From Azorinus chamasolen (Eukaryota; Mollusca; Bivalvia; Cardiida; Solecurtidae): 64,000 bases of DNA. The first letter of the stretch is position 1. Each line of letters opens with the position of its first letter. Below the pieces are notes generated by a model. The model was not told the origin of the DNA. It worked only from the letters and a program-made list of their open reading frames with translations, and did no database searches. This document shows positions 9,684-19,775 of the stretch, in pieces. Location of the stretch: positions 37,150,109 to 37,214,108 of the forward strand of contig OY755244.1 of the NCBI GenBank assembly GCA_963576725.1, read 5' to 3'. The translations under genes were made by a program, and so were the position numbers.

Positions 9684-9912
9684 TTAACCAATTACATCAT
9701 AGGCTATTTTTAGATACAACCTCTTTGAATGAATCTACCCAAAAGGAGTATTAACTAGAGAAAAGGGAAATTTTAGAATTTTGTAGTTTGAAACCATTGT
9801 GATAAATAGAACATTTGCTCCTATAGGAGCAAATTCTCTATTTAACACAATGGTTTCAACAGGTGACTTTTACAGAGGCGTAGAAAGGTGTATTTATGGA
9901 GGAAAGGGTTAA
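9684..9912 (+). mobile_element. TTAA-B MITE
   Basis: TTAACCAATTACATCATAGGC to GGAGGAAAGGGTTAA; apex ATTTGCTCCTATAGGAGCAAAT. Confidence 0.87.
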
Positions 9913-10105
9913 TATAGAACTTAAAATACAAGCTTTAGACAAATATCAACTTGAGATGCTTTGTGAAAGTCGGGCGAGATTCTAAAGTTTTTGCCAAGGC
10001 AAACATGTTCAGTGTTCGTATGCTCGTGTAAAAAGTTCTTCATGCAGTAAAGGCTTTAAACAAAATTTATGTACATGTAATAAAAAAAATGTTTTTATCT
10101 TTCAG

Positions 10106-10228
10106 TACCAGACCCGGTCAGAAATCTGCGTATAGAAGCTCATGGTTCGACATATGTTTTATTAAAATGGCTTCCCCCAGAAGAGCCAAACGGCCAACTT
10201 CTAGGCTACGACATAGCTTATGAAGAAA
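10106..10228 (+). CDS. L1-family cell-adhesion protein, exon c: first half of the next FnIII domain (FnIII-4 type)
   Basis: Encodes VPDPVRNLRIEAHGSTYVLL, then KWLPPEEPNGQLLGYDIAYEE. The proline entry, the strand-B tryptophan followed by PP, the PNG turn and GYxIxYEE are strong FnIII landmarks, and the YEE ending is typical of the fourth FnIII repeat of neuroglian-type proteins. The acceptor TCTTTCAG is followed by TA, completing a valine codon (phase 1). The donor GAAGAAA|GTAAGT is full consensus and leaves one base (phase 1). The intron behind it is about 4.3 kb. Confidence 0.92.
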
Positions 10229-10289
10229 GTAAGTGTGCAACAGTAAACACAATGTAAACCGGAATTCTAGTAGAGAATAATTTAGATAC

Positions 10290-10690
10290 TTTTAGGCAGG
10301 TGGCTGCTTAATGCAGGGTGACAGTCATGCAGAAAGCTCCTAGACTTTCAGCCTGCATGAACCCTTTCCCTCATATAAACATGTTTTCACGCAATTGCAA
10401 ACAGAGTAGACCCAGATCTGATGGCTCCTAGAGGAGCCGTCTGATCAGGATCTGCTCTGTTTTCTAGTGGAAATTGAAAGATCTGATTCTTTACTTTCTA
10501 ATATGGCTACAATGTTTCACCTTCGATATTTCAATTTTTAACTATTTTGCCCATGAATATTCAGTACGGTAGGTATTGAAATTTGGACTAAATATAGAAC
10601 AGGGAAAGAGTTAAGCTGCCTTCTATCTCCAAGACCGAGATTTATACTAAAATTATACTGTATTCCCATTCTGATCTTATTAGTTTTACA
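10290..10690. repeat. I-family MITE interrupted by a TTAA-A2 element
   Basis: The I core (GGCAGGTGGCTGCTTAATGC..GCAGAAAGCTCC) begins at about 10296 and is broken at GCCTGCA; the A2 insert runs to 10614; the I arm resumes as TTAAGCTGCC and the pogo-type tail reaches ACTGTATT. This is a TTAA insertion inside a TA-family element. Confidence 0.75.
10354..10614 (+). mobile_element. TTAA-A2 MITE nested in an I element
   Basis: Left TGAACCCTTTCCCTCATATAA (TTAA mutated to TGAA), right GAACAGGGAAAGAGTTAA. Apex GGCTCCTAGAGGAGCC; the body carries the A2 signature GTAGGTATTGAAATTTGG. Confidence 0.82.
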
Positions 10691-10714
10691 TTTTTTTCAT
10701 GATTATCAGTTGAA

Positions 10715-11335
10715 ATTTAACCCTTTCCTTCATATAACACCTTTTGACACCTATACAAATAAAGTAGACGCAGATTGTATTTAAGAGTCAGCTGATCAGG
10801 GTTTTCTCAGTTTGCTGCAGGAGTCATCTGATCTGTGTCTTCTCTGTTTGCTAATGGCATTATAAAAAATCCACTTATACGGTAATAGGTCTGACTACAG
10901 ACACTTATACAAAAGTTGTAGGATCAGATCTATATCATCTCATAAGCATAAGAATTATACAGAAGATCTGACTCTACAGTTTCTGCCATGACTAGACTTT
11001 CCTGTGTTTTGTTTATGTGCCATTTTAAAATTTCATCTGATTAACCCTTTCCCTCATATAAATGTGTTTTTACGCGTTTGCAAACAGAGTAGACCCAGAT
11101 CAGACGGATCCTAGAGGAGATGTCTGATCAGGGTCTACTCTGTTTGCTAATAGAATTAGAAAGATATGTGTCTTTACTTCCTAAAATGGCTACTATGTTC
11201 CACCTTCCATATTTCATTATAACTATTTTGGCCATGAATATGCAGTAGGTATTGAAAAATGAAATAAACATAGAACAGGGAAAAGGTTAATATTCATGAT
11301 CTCATTAAGTCTTACATGAATATTCACAGAGTAAT
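10715..11335 (+). repeat. Rearranged TTAA-A element hosting a second one
   Basis: Head at about 10719 (TTAACCCTTTCCTTCATATAA), then rearranged hairpin arms and two body copies in opposite orientation (..GATCTATATCATCTCATAAGC then AAGATCTGACTCTACAGTTTC). At CATCTGATTAA the A2 element below is inserted; the outer tail resumes TTAATATTCATGATCTCATT and ends near CAGAGTAATG. Confidence 0.65.
11041..11290 (+). mobile_element. TTAA-A2 MITE nested in a TTAA-A element
   Basis: TTAACCCTTTCCCTCATATAA to GAACAGGGAAAAGGTTAA. The flanking sequence joins across it into the A tail TAATTAATATTCATGAT, so the target was the internal TTAA of another A element. Confidence 0.85.
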
Positions 11336-11567
11336 GATTCAGAACAATAATTGACAGATTGTAAGAGCAATTTTCGTCTGGATTGGATACGACCAGGATC
11401 TCTCTGTGTTTTGTCATTCAAGTTGTCACATGACTCATGTTTCCACGTAATTGCTTCTGTTTCATTAGAGTTAAAATTTGTGAGACACGAGCGAACGACA
11501 GTTGGAAAGAAAATTCCATCACAGCTTTGTTGACATTTTATGTTTTGGGGGCAACAGGAGAGCAGCT

Positions 11568-11673
11568 AGTGATGGGATTACTGCAATTACCCTAAAAAAC
11601 TCAGAAACCCAATCTCCCCTAGTGATGGGATTACTGCAATTACCCTAAGAAACTCAGACACCCAATCTCCCAT
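11568..11673. repeat. 53-bp direct tandem duplication
   Basis: TAGTGATGGGATTACTGCAA..CCCAATCTCCC occurs twice in a row with about three differences. Confidence 0.85.
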
Positions 11674-11734
11674 CTCCACCATCTTATGAAGCTGACTGAT
11701 TCAATTTGACACCATTTTGATAACTTTGAATAAG

Positions 11735-11860
11735 ACTGAGTTAGAAACAAATAGTGAAGACCCTGATCAATTGGTTCCTTCAGGAACCACTTGGTAAGAT
11801 TCTGTACTGTTTGCCAAAATGTTTTCTGTCTGAATACTTACAGTAAGTATGGTATTTATT
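11735..11860. repeat. J-family hairpin repeat
   Basis: GTGAAGACCCTGATCAATTG, apex GGTTCCTTCAGGAACC, tail TTTGCCAAAATGTTTTCTGTC..GAATACTTACAGT. Confidence 0.6.
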
Positions 11861-11999
11861 AAGCTGTAACGTTTCGCTGTCTTTTTAATTGCTGTTTTCA
11901 CAAAGTGAAAATCAACACATGAACATCGTAAAGAAATGTTTGTTAAGTCTTTGCTTTAACAACCATTCAAATTAAGTGCCATTTTCATTCTGCAAGTAG

Positions 12000-12300
12000 T
12001 GGCTTATTGCAGGATGAAAGGAATGCAGAAAACTCCCAAAGGTATTTTTTTCTGCAATTTCTCCATTCGACATTAACCCTTTGCTCCATAGATATACTTT
12101 TCTACCTCTTTGCAAACAGAGTAGACCCGTATTAGAAGCTCCTGCAGGAGCTGTCTGATCAGGGTCTGCTCTGTTTGCTTATGACAAGATATCAATCAGA
12201 TTCTAGAGTTTATGTCAGGGCAAAAATAATCCTGTGTTCATGTGACCGTTATAAAAATTGATCTAATTGATATTCACGATAATCTTAACAAATTCTTTCA
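12000..12300 (+). repeat. I-family left half followed by a TTAA-A element at its TTAA
   Basis: I core from GTGGCTTATTGCAGGATGAAA to CTGCAATTTCTCCATTCGACA, then at 12073 TTAACCCTTTGCTCCATAGA with an A hairpin (apex AAGCTCCTGCAGGAGCT) and a body ending near 12290. The A right terminus and the I right half are missing. Confidence 0.68.
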
Positions 12301-12329
12301 ATTAATAGTTACTTTCAAAAGAAGCTACT

Positions 12330-12560
12330 TATTCACCTTTTCCCTGTTTAATATTCATGCAAGAAATAATGACATCACTAATATTAATTAGATTATTTTA
12401 TATATATAACTGCATAATTATGAACACAGGATATTTGACTCAAGCAGAAACTGTAAAATCATATCTATATTATGCATAAGCAAACAAAGTAGACCCTGAT
12501 CAGACGGCTCCAACAGGAGCCGTCCGATCTAGGTCTACTGTGTTTGCAAAGGCAAGTATC
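12330..12560 (-). repeat. TTAA-A element, right end lost
   Basis: CACCTTTTCCCTGTTTAATA, body AAGAAATAATGACATCACTA, hairpin apex GACGGCTCCAACAGGAGCCGTC. Confidence 0.75.
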
Positions 12561-12880
12561 TCTGGCGTTCACCCTGTAACTATTCATTGTCCAGAAACTT
12601 TAATGTTTAACTTCTTACAGTTCACGCAAATCATCACACACTTGTTCACTGTCACAAGGGCTACAGTCAAACAGATGAGCGCGAGCGTAGGCACCCACAT
12701 GTGATGCCTTTTTTTTTTTTTTAATGAATTGCCATAACTTGGTTGACATTTCCTTATTGGAGTTATGAATCACTTGTGATGAGGCTGCAGGCACAAATTA
12801 AATGTTTCTGGATAAGCTCTGATCAGTAGCTTACAATTTGTATGCTGTCAAAACCAGCAAAGCATCTTAATGGAACAAAA

Positions 12881-13125
12881 TTAACCCTTGGAATGCTGAA
12901 TATTTAAACTGATTTGATTCATCAGGGTTATTTAGTATTAACCCATTACCCCATAGGCTCTTTTCAAATCCATTCTCTTCGAATAAATCTACTGAAAAGG
13001 AGCATTTACGAGAAGAAATGAAAAGTTTAGAATTGTGAAGTTTTGACATAATACAAATCTGATTCTACATTATCTGTCATGATAAAAAATTTCCTTTGAT
13101 TTATAGTGTTATTATAAAATTTCAG
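12881..13125 (+). repeat. F fragment, TTAA-B head and TTAA-A body fragment
   Basis: TTAACCCTTGGAATGCTGAAT (12881), a B head from 12938 (TTAACCCATTACCCCATAGGC) that stops before its hairpin at about 13045, and an A body piece TACAAATCTGATTCTACATT up to the next TTAA. Confidence 0.6.
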
Positions 13126-13374
13126 TTAACCCTTTCCCTTAGGTACACACATTTTCACGCATCTGCAAACAGAGTAGACCCAGATCAGACGGCTCCTATA
13201 GGAGCCGTCTGATCAGGGTCTGCTCTGTTTGCTTATGGTGTAATATAGATCTGATTCTACAGCTTCTGTCTGAACTAAAATGGCCTGTGTTCATATGCTA
13301 ATATAAAAAATAATCTTATAAATATTCATGACATCATTATTTCTTACATGAATATGCAACAGGGAAAGGGTTAA
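13126..13374 (+). mobile_element. TTAA-A1 MITE, full length (good reference copy)
   Basis: TTAACCCTTTCCCTTAGGTAC to TGCAACAGGGAAAGGGTTAA, 249 bp. Hairpin from CTGCAAACAGAGTAGACCCA to its inverse with apex GACGGCTCCTATAGGAGCCGTC. The arms pair except one A-A mismatch (CCAGATC against GATCAGG) and one T-G wobble (GTAGACC against GGTCTGC), both recurrent in the family. Confidence 0.9.
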
Positions 13375-13840
13375 TTATGCCCCCCATCGAACGAAGTAGG
13401 GAGGACATTGTGTTTACTCTGTTTCTTCTTCTTCTTCTTTCTTCCGAATCTCGTTCTCGCCTTTATTCTTCTTCTTCTTCTTCTGTAGTGAACTCTTCTT
13501 CTGCTGTCTCCACACTGTCTATACACTCATTTATTCCTCTAAATAGAACCCAATAGAATAACTGTACAGATATTAATTATATCCCATGCAACAAAGTTGT
13601 ATAAGGAATATAGTTTCTGACTCATCCGTCCATCCGTCCGTCCGTGTATCATAATACATTGTTGCTCATGTAGCACTTTAATTTCTGAACCAGTTGTCCT
13701 CACATTTGCTTTAAGAATTGTCATGAATAAAAGCTTGAATGAGTTCGATTTTAGGAATCTGTCACGGGAAACCACTTTTTTTCTCCGACATTGTGGCGGT
13801 GTGGGGTATTTGAGCTTCCTCACTGAAGTTCTTTAATGAG
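13375..13840. repeat. Mollusc-type interspersed repeat with CTT and CCGT runs
   Basis: Starts TTATGCCCCCCATCGAACGA, contains (CTT)n at about 13424-13485 and CATCCGTCCATCCGTCCGTC at about 13626-13645. TTATGCCCC..CCGTCCGTC repeats are familiar from mollusc genomes; I assign it by memory only. A 94-codon minus-strand ORF here (13539-13823) is not protein-like. Confidence 0.55.
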
Positions 13841-13894
13841 CCAATTGTTTGAACACCAATTTTAATATTGGAATTTATTTACTGTGACAGAAAC

Positions 13895-14022
13895 AAAACT
13901 GTAATATTTCATAAGCAAACAGGGAAGATCCTGATCAGATGGCTGCTATAGGAGCAGTCTGGTCTGGATCTACTCTGTTTGAAAAGGCATGAAAAAAGCG
14001 TTAATATGATCGGAAGGGTTAA
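13895..14022 (-). repeat. TTAA-A hairpin part
   Basis: CATAAGCAAACAGGGAAGATC, apex GGCTGCTATAGGAGCAG, end GATCGGAAGGGTTAA. Confidence 0.68.
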
Positions 14023-14044
14023 ATGACCATTTACTGATACACAT

Positions 14045-14165
14045 TAGCACATCAATAATGCATTGTAGCAGTAATGCAGAAAGTTCCTTGTTAGCTGTGT
14101 TCATTACTTTTGTCATGCATTAAGTTACCACCTGCCGTAAAAGAATCAACATTAGACTTCCGTAC
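14045..14165. repeat. I-family fragment
   Basis: GTAATGCAGAAAGTTCCTTGT, then TTTTGTCATGCATTAAGTTACCACCTG and CAACATTAGACTTCCGTACTG. Confidence 0.6.
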
Positions 14166-14229
14166 TGTAAACATATATTTTCAGTTAAATCTAACACGTG
14201 TTGGTTATGAATCAAAACCGTTTGTAATT

Positions 14230-14500
14230 ATTTTTTTATGCCCATGTTGACGATAATCAGGGGCATTATGTTTTGCACCTGTCTGTCCGTCCGTCTGTCT
14301 GTGTGTCATGCTTTTATGTGATGTTGGTTGTCACAGTTCTTTCATTGTCTTATATCCCACTAACCACTATAGCTATTGGCATGGAATTGCATATACACAT
14401 TAAACACCATCCATACTTTCATTGAGCACCCAGCCCAAGTTATAGTTTAAAGCAGATTGAAAATACAGAAAGCTCCTGTTCTGCACCTTTGTCTTTATTT
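14230..14500. repeat. Mollusc-type ATGCCC/CTGTCCGTCC repeat
   Basis: TTTTTTTATGCCCATGTTGA, GCACCTGTCTGTCCGTCCGT; continues to about 14450 and then an I-like piece (CAGAAAGCTCCTGTTCTGCA). Confidence 0.5.
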
Positions 14501-14578
14501 ACAATAGTCATGGTAAATGCTGAAAACCTCCATTCACACGAACACTTCCCTTACATTATTTTGAATTTATTTTTACAG

Positions 14579-14761
14579 TCAATGGGGAACCAGAAGGGAA
14601 GATCAAGGCCCTTAAACCCCAGATCAAGAACCCCAACCTTCTTGGGGCCAGAATCACAGGTTTGTCAGCAAACCACAACTACAGATTTTATGTGTGGGCC
14701 AGAACCAATGCTGGGCGCGGAAAGTCTGTGTTTCACGATGTCAGGACGGAGGATGGGAAGC
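14579..14761 (+). CDS. L1-family cell-adhesion protein, exon d: second half of the FnIII-4 type domain
   Basis: Reads (I)NGEPEGKIKALKP, PQIKNPNLLGARITGL, then SANHNYRFYVWARTNAGRGK and the exit VFHDVRTEDGK. NP-x-x-x-A-x-ITGL-x-x-x-x-x-YRF is the E-F face of FnIII, and the spacing from YEE to the NP motif fits the L1/neuroglian fourth FnIII. The acceptor is TTATTTTTACAG and the donor is AAGC|GTAAGT. Both edges are phase 1. The intron that follows is 10.1 kb and repeat-rich. Confidence 0.92.
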
Positions 14762-14909
14762 GTAAGTAGAGCACCTGATAGATGTTTATTTCATGCTTTC
14801 TTATCTTATAAATAATCTAATGTTATTTAGTTGCAATGATTCAAATATTTTTCTGCATTATCATGATTTACTCGGATTGCCAACTTAGATAATCAAATAA
14901 TACAGAGGT

Positions 14910-15143
14910 TTAACCCAAAATTCCTCCATGAATACGCCTTTCTACGCCACTATAAAAGTAACCTGTTGAAACCATTGTGATAAATAGAGCATTTGCTCCT
15001 ATAGGAGCAAATGCTCTATTTATCACACAATGGTTTCAAACAACAAAATTCTAAAATTTTAATTTTCTCTAGTAAATGCTCCTTTTGGGTAGATTCATTC
15101 AAAGAGGTTGGGTTTAAAAATAACCTATGGAGGAATCGTTTAA
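14910..15143 (-). mobile_element. TTAA-B MITE
   Basis: TTAACCCAAAATTCCTCCATG to GGAGGAATCGTTTAA. Perfect apex GCATTTGCTCCTATAGGAGCAAATGC; a CA insertion in the right arm (ATCACACAATGG). Confidence 0.86.
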
Positions 15144-15175
15144 CAACCAGCACTCTGGTGATTTGATGATCGATA

Positions 15176-15370
15176 CAGAGCTACAGATAAAGGTACGTAT
15201 ACAAATTCTAAAATCATCATTTCTCCACCAAACACTATACTGTGACCACTCTTTAGAATCGTCTCAAAGAGACGATTCTAAAGAGTGGTCACAGTATAGG
15301 GTTTGGTGAAGAAATAAAGGAGCTATTTCTTGAAAATATTTAAATTTACACACCCTTATCTTGACCTTTG
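15176..15370. mobile_element. C-family palindromic element, full length (195 bp)
   Basis: CAGAGCTACAGATAAAGGTA start and CCCTTATCTTGACCTTTG end. Hairpin from CTCCACCAAACACTATACTG to its inverse, apex GTCTCAAAGAGAC; the arm TATACTGTGACCACTC differs from other copies (TATGTTGTGACC) with the matching change on the other arm. Confidence 0.85.
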
Positions 15371-15404
15371 ATGATAGTATTTGCAAACAATTTGCATGAA
15401 ACTT

Positions 15405-15565
15405 CAGAAGTCCCGATAAGATGCGTAAATCAAAACATTTTCAAGAATAACCCCTTTATTTCCCCATCAGACCCTATGTTATGACCACTCTGTGAGAATA
15501 CTCTTAATTAAGAGTGGTCACAAGATAGGGTTTGCTGGAGAAACAACAAATTTAATATCTTTTGC
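15405..15565. repeat. C-family element, left end intact
   Basis: CAGAAGTCCCGATAAGATGCG start, hairpin GTTATGACCACTCTGTGAGA..ACTCTTAATTAAGAGTGG; the right end fades after ACAACAAATTTAATATC. Confidence 0.68.
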
Positions 15566-15654
15566 TGGGAAACTTATGATATTTTTATCATAAAATCTCT
15601 TGTACTGCAATGTGCATGTACAATTCAGTGCAATGCAATAAATGCACTCAATTT

Positions 15655-15855
15655 GTGATAATCATTTGCAAACAGTCTGGAGTCAGATGAGATGCCGAGA
15701 AACTCTGAATTTTCATAATGGTATATGAACACAAGATCTTTTGGCTCTGGCAGAAACTGTAGAATTGAATCTTTATTAATCCATAATTAAATGGAACAGA
15801 CCCTGATCAGACAGCTCCTACAGGAGCCAATTGATCTGAGTCTACTCGAGTTCAC
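15655..15855 (-). repeat. H fragment and TTAA-A body plus hairpin
   Basis: CAAACAGTCTGGAGTCAGATG (H), then from about 15705 the A body TTTTCATAATGGTATATGAAC and hairpin CAGACCCTGATCAGACAGCTC. Confidence 0.6.
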
Positions 15856-15876
15856 CTTTCTGATCTTTCAATCTTA

Positions 15877-16073
15877 TAGAGCAACAGATGCGTACTCAAA
15901 TACTAAAACCATAATTTCTCCACCAAACCCTATGTTGTGACCACTCTTTAGAATCGTCTCTTCGAGACGATTCTAATGAGTGGTCATAACATAGGGTTTG
16001 GTGGAGAAATAAAGGAGTTTGTCTTGAAAATGTTTTAATTTACGCATCTTATCTGGACCTCTGTATAATAAAA
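15877..16073. mobile_element. C-family palindromic element
   Basis: AGAGCAACAGATGCGTACTC start, TTATCTGGACCTCTG end. Hairpin 15925-16012 with apex GTCTCTTCGAGAC and near-perfect arms (GAGTGGTCATAAC against GTTGTGACCACTC). Confidence 0.83.
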
Positions 16074-16150
16074 CATTTTGTATCCAAATGAGATTCGGTA
16101 TATTGGATGTCTCATCTGGATCGCAGTTATTTGCAAATGTTTTCGCTGTG
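16074..16150. repeat. H-family hairpin repeat
   Basis: TTTTGTATCCAAATGAGATTC..GGATGTCTCATCTGGATCGCAG, adjacent to the C element. Confidence 0.58.
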
Positions 16151-16433
16151 TTCCCTGTACTGTTGCAAAGGTCGGGGTGTGTACTTGTGAAAATAGCAAC
16201 AACTGTTCCCGCTAGATGGAACGACAGATGATTTAGTTACTCTACCAGGGGGTTTAAATTGTATTACCTTTGGTATGTATGGCACCCTCTTGAATATTTT
16301 ATGATGTAATTACCACTGTTTCCTTGTGATGAGTCTGGACGGAATGCGCATGCAGTTTAGATCCATGTAAGAAAAGAGAGTTACAGAACTAACTGTGGTA
16401 GGATAGCATTATGAACTGTCTGTTTTGTTTCAG
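16150..16433. other. Intron stretch with no recognised feature
   Basis: I see no repeat of the window's families and no exon-like frame here. Confidence 0.45.
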
Positions 16434-16662
16434 TTAACCCATTCCCGCATATTGACGCCTTTTGACGCTTCTGTAAAAGTCACTTTGTGAAACCATTGTG
16501 ATAAATAGAGCATTTGCTCCACAGGAGCAAATGCTCTATTTATCACAATGGTTTCAAAACTACACAATTCTGAAAAATTCCTTTTCTCTAGATAATGCTC
16601 CTTTTTGGTAGATTTAATCAAAGAGGTTAGGTCTAAAAATAGCCTAAGTGGGAATGGGTTAA
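16434..16662 (-). mobile_element. TTAA-B MITE, full length
   Basis: TTAACCCATTCCCGCATATTG to GTGGGAATGGGTTAA; apex GCATTTGCTCCACAGGAGCAAATGC with a central AC instead of TA. Confidence 0.88.
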
Positions 16663-16687
16663 GTGTTTCTGAAACGTCCTAATTGTC

Positions 16688-16928
16688 GTAACCCTTTCCT
16701 TCATATAAACTCCTTTGCAAACTGAGTAGACCCAGATCTGACGGCTCCTATAGGAGCCATCTAATCAGGGTCTGCTCTGTTTGCTAATAGAATTGAATAG
16801 GTCCGATTCTTTATTTTCTAAAATGGCTACCATGTCCCACCCTTCCGTATTCCATTGTAGCTATTTTATCCATGAATATTCACTAGGTATTGAAATTTGA
16901 AATAATCATAGAACACGGAAAGGGTTAA
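16688..16928 (+). mobile_element. TTAA-A2 MITE
   Basis: CCCTTTCCTTCATATAAACTC to GAACACGGAAAGGGTTAA; apex ACGGCTCCTATAGGAGCCAT. Confidence 0.83.
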
Positions 16929-16933
16929 TTCTA

Positions 16934-17415
16934 GGGCCTTTCCATGTTGAATATTCATATAAGAAGTAATGACATCATGGATATTAATTAGCTGAAGTTT
17001 TACAAAGGCATAGTTATGTACACAGGATGTTGTGGTATTGGTCGAAACTGTAGAGTCAGATCTGTTATAATTCCATAAGCAAACAGAGCATACCCTTGTC
17101 AGACATGACTCTTATAGGAACCGTATATATATGAGATGAGTTCCGATGTGATTTTTCGCTCACTTGCAAGAAAATTCATTTTAACCCTTTACCTGTTCAA
17201 TTTTTATTTGAGAAATAATTACATTATGAATATTTATTAGCGGAAGTTATACAAGTTGTAAAATTTTCAAGGGAATTGTTTGCTTTGATAAAAACTGTAG
17301 AATCATATATAAATTGTCATAAGTAAACATCATAGATCCAGATCAGAGCCGTCTGATCTTGGTCTACTTTGTTTGTAAAGCAGTGAACAAGCGTTCATTT
17401 GAGGGAAAGGGTTAA
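16934..17415 (-). repeat. Two TTAA-A elements, the second complete
   Basis: About 16934-17130 is an A copy broken in its hairpin. 17181-17415 is bounded by TTAACCCTTTACCTGTTCAAT and GAGGGAAAGGGTTAA, with the apex reduced to CAGAGCCGTCTG. Confidence 0.72.
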
Positions 17416-17574
17416 ATTGTTCACAATTTCTCCTTTGTTCATTATTTAGACATACAGTGAATTATCAAACGAGCAATTTTCTCAAAGCAACGGGCAAAAT
17501 TGTATTGGCTTATTTATATAATTTATGAGAACCAAAATATTAATTACATAGATTGTATTAATCCTTAGATGGCT

Positions 17575-17970
17575 GCGAAAATATTATCCAAACCTCTTTG
17601 AATAAATCTACCGAAAAGGAGCATTAACTAGCAAAAAGGAAAATTTAAGAATTGTATTGTTTTTTTACACCATTATGATAAATAGAACATTTGCCCCTAT
17701 GGATCAAATGCTCTATTTATCACACCGGTTTAAAAAAGTGACTTGAACAATTTTTGGCATCAAACAGAGTACTCAGATAAGATGGCTCCTATAGGGTAAG
17801 CCATCTGATTAGGGTCTGCTCTGTTTGCTAATGGAATCTGATAGATTTCTTTCTTTTCTTTCTAACATGGCAGCAATGCTCCACCTTCCGTATTTCATTA
17901 TGACTATTTTGTCCATGAATATTCAGTAGGTATTGAAATTTGGAATAACATAGAACAGGGAAAGGGTTAA
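17575..17970 (+). repeat. TTAA-B fragment followed by a TTAA-A2 element
   Basis: B body and hairpin at 17578-17745 (apex TTTGCCCCTATGGATCAAA); then from about 17760 an A2 element without its head, ending GAACAGGGAAAGGGTTAA at 17970. Confidence 0.72.
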
Positions 17971-18050
17971 TTGGTGTCTTATCATGATACAAGCTGTTTC
18001 CAAATGTGAGTCAGGTAGCTGGAAAAGGGTGAACAATATAACAGTCTATA

Positions 18051-18267
18051 TTAACCCATTACCTCATATGCTATTTTTAGATTCTACCTCTTTGAATAAA
18101 TCTACCGAAAAGGAGCATTTACTAATAAAAAGGAAAATTTTAGAATTGTGTAGTTTTGAAACCATTGTGATAAATAGAGCATTTGCTCCTATGGAGCAAT
18201 TATTGCTCTATTTATCATAATGGTTTCATAAAGCGTAGAAAGGCATACTTATGGAGGAAAGGGTTAA
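18051..18267 (+). mobile_element. TTAA-B MITE
   Basis: TTAACCCATTACCTCATATGC to GGAGGAAAGGGTTAA; apex GCTCCTATGGAGCAATTATTGCTC shows a small insertion. Confidence 0.87.
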
Positions 18268-18502
18268 CCCTTACTCCATGAATATTGTTCATGTAAGAAA
18301 TAATGACATCATGAATATTAATTAGATTAATTGTCATGGACACAGGAATATTTGACCATGGTAGAAATCGTATAATCATGTCTACATTATTTCATAAGCA
18401 AACAACAGATCCTGATCAGACAGCTCCTACAGGAGCCATCTGATCTAGGTCTACTCTGTTTGCCAAGGTGCAGAAAGGTGTAACTATGGAGTAGAGGGTT
18501 AA
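18264..18502 (-). mobile_element. TTAA-A3 MITE
   Basis: Shares TTAA with the preceding B element. TTAACCCTTACTCCATGAATA to GGAGTAGAGGGTTAA; apex CAGCTCCTACAGGAGCCAT. Confidence 0.86.
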
Positions 18503-18581
18503 TGATATAAAAAGTCAACAGAATTCTATAGCTTAGATTTCTAATCACTTCGCTTTTTGTTTCATCAATATATGTGTGTAT

Positions 18582-18795
18582 ATTAATCCTTTCTAGACTG
18601 AATTGTCAGCGGAAGACTCCATTCTTATTTATTGGTAAAGTCCATACAGTTCGACAGGGTAAAAATTTGTGAGAGAATTTTGAATGACAAACAGTGCAGA
18701 CCCTGATCAGAGGGCTCCTCTAGGAGCCCTCTGATCTGGGTCTACACTGTTTGCAAATGACAGTGCACTCGTTTTCGGCATTGAAAGGGCTCAAT
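18582..18795 (-). mobile_element. G-family element, full hairpin
   Basis: TTAATCCTTTCTAGACTGAAT start; hairpin GACAAACAGTGCAGACCCTGA..TCTGGGTCTACACTGTTTGC with apex GGGCTCCTCTAGGAGCCC; ends GCATTGAAAGGGCTC. The arms are perfect apart from the family's CCTGATC/GATCTGG and GCAGACC/GGTCTAC positions. Confidence 0.8.
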
Positions 18796-18988
18796 CTATT
18801 TATATTTTATAATGTACTGTTATTAGTAATTAGTGAAATCTGAATATTTATGACTGCCGTAGATTAAGGAAATTGCAGTCATAAGCAAAGATTCTGTTCT
18901 GTAATTAAATCTATGTATGATTGGTGATTGTCGTCTTCAAAATTGCTATCTGCTCCTAATTGCATTGTCAATATTTCTTCAAATTTTC

Positions 18989-19232
18989 TCTAACCCTTTT
19001 CTTCAGATAAACAACTTTTTCACACATTTGCAAACAGAGTAGACCCAGATCAGATGGCTCCTGTAGGAGCCATCTGATCAGGGTCTGCTCCGTTTGCTTG
19101 TGAAATTTAATAGATCTGATTCCAAACTTTCTACCACAGTCAAAAGATTCCTTTGTTAATAATGCTGTTAAATATTCGGCTTGTTAATATTCATGATGTC
19201 ATTATTTCTTACATGAACATTCAACAGGGTTG
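18989..19232 (+). mobile_element. TTAA-A1 MITE
   Basis: CTAACCCTTTTCTTCAGATAA start, CATTCAACAGGGTTG end (TTAA lost on both sides); apex GATGGCTCCTGTAGGAGCCATC. Confidence 0.8.
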
Positions 19233-19244
19233 AAAATTTATACA

Positions 19245-19352
19245 GTCAGAGTATCAAGCAGTTTGGATCCTGATGAGACGCAGAGTATCTCGGTGTCTCA
19301 TCTGGATCCAAACTGTTCACATAGGTAATCACAAATATCATGCAAAGAGTTG
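19245..19352. repeat. H-family hairpin repeat (good copy)
   Basis: CAAGCAGTTTGGATCCTGATG..CATCTGGATCCAAACTG with apex GACGCAGAGTATCTCGGTGTC, then CATAGGTAATCACAAATATCATGC. The arms show the same CCTGAT/ATCTGG asymmetry as the A, F and G families. Confidence 0.7.
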
Positions 19353-19475
19353 TAGAGTTCCGATATAAGAAAATTTCTAATTAGATCGGAATGAAGTAGA
19401 AAACTGATAACGTTTTGTGTTTCTTAAATTATTGTCATTTTATGAGACAGTTTTTTGAGTGAGCTTATATGTTAT

Positions 19476-19752
19476 TTACCCTGTACCTGATAGAGATGCC
19501 TTTTGATTGGACTTTTCAAACAGAGTAGACCCAGATCAGATGGCTCCTGCAGGAGTTTTTGACTTTGCAAACAGAATAGACCCCGATCAGACAGCTCCTG
19601 TAGGAGTCCTCTGATCAGCGTCTGCTCTGTTTGCATATGACATAGTATGGGGAAAAAAAATCCTGTGTTCATATGCCATTGTATAATAATTCATCAGATT
19701 GATATTCATGATGTCATTATTTTATATGTGAATATTAATGAAGTAAAGGGTA
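19476..19752 (+). repeat. TTAA-A element with a duplicated left hairpin arm
   Basis: CAAACAGAGTAGACCCAGATC..GGCTCCTGCAGGAG (19517-19555) is followed by a second left arm CAAACAGAATAGACCCCGATC and a normal right arm; ends GAAGTAAAGGGTAAAG. Confidence 0.72.
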
Positions 19753-19775
19753 AAGCATTACAGTATTATATATAC

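Noticed and set aside
13539..13823. 94-codon ORF on the minus strand
   Set aside because: Lies in a mollusc-type repeat with CCGT runs; composition and content are not protein-like.
211..18220. Short ORFs encoding similar peptides with FETIVINRAFAP-like text at several places (e.g. 183-395, 16430-16621, 17984-18220)
   Set aside because: They are translations of the TTAA-B hairpin arm (AAACCATTGTGATAAATAGAGC) and recur with each copy; not genes.
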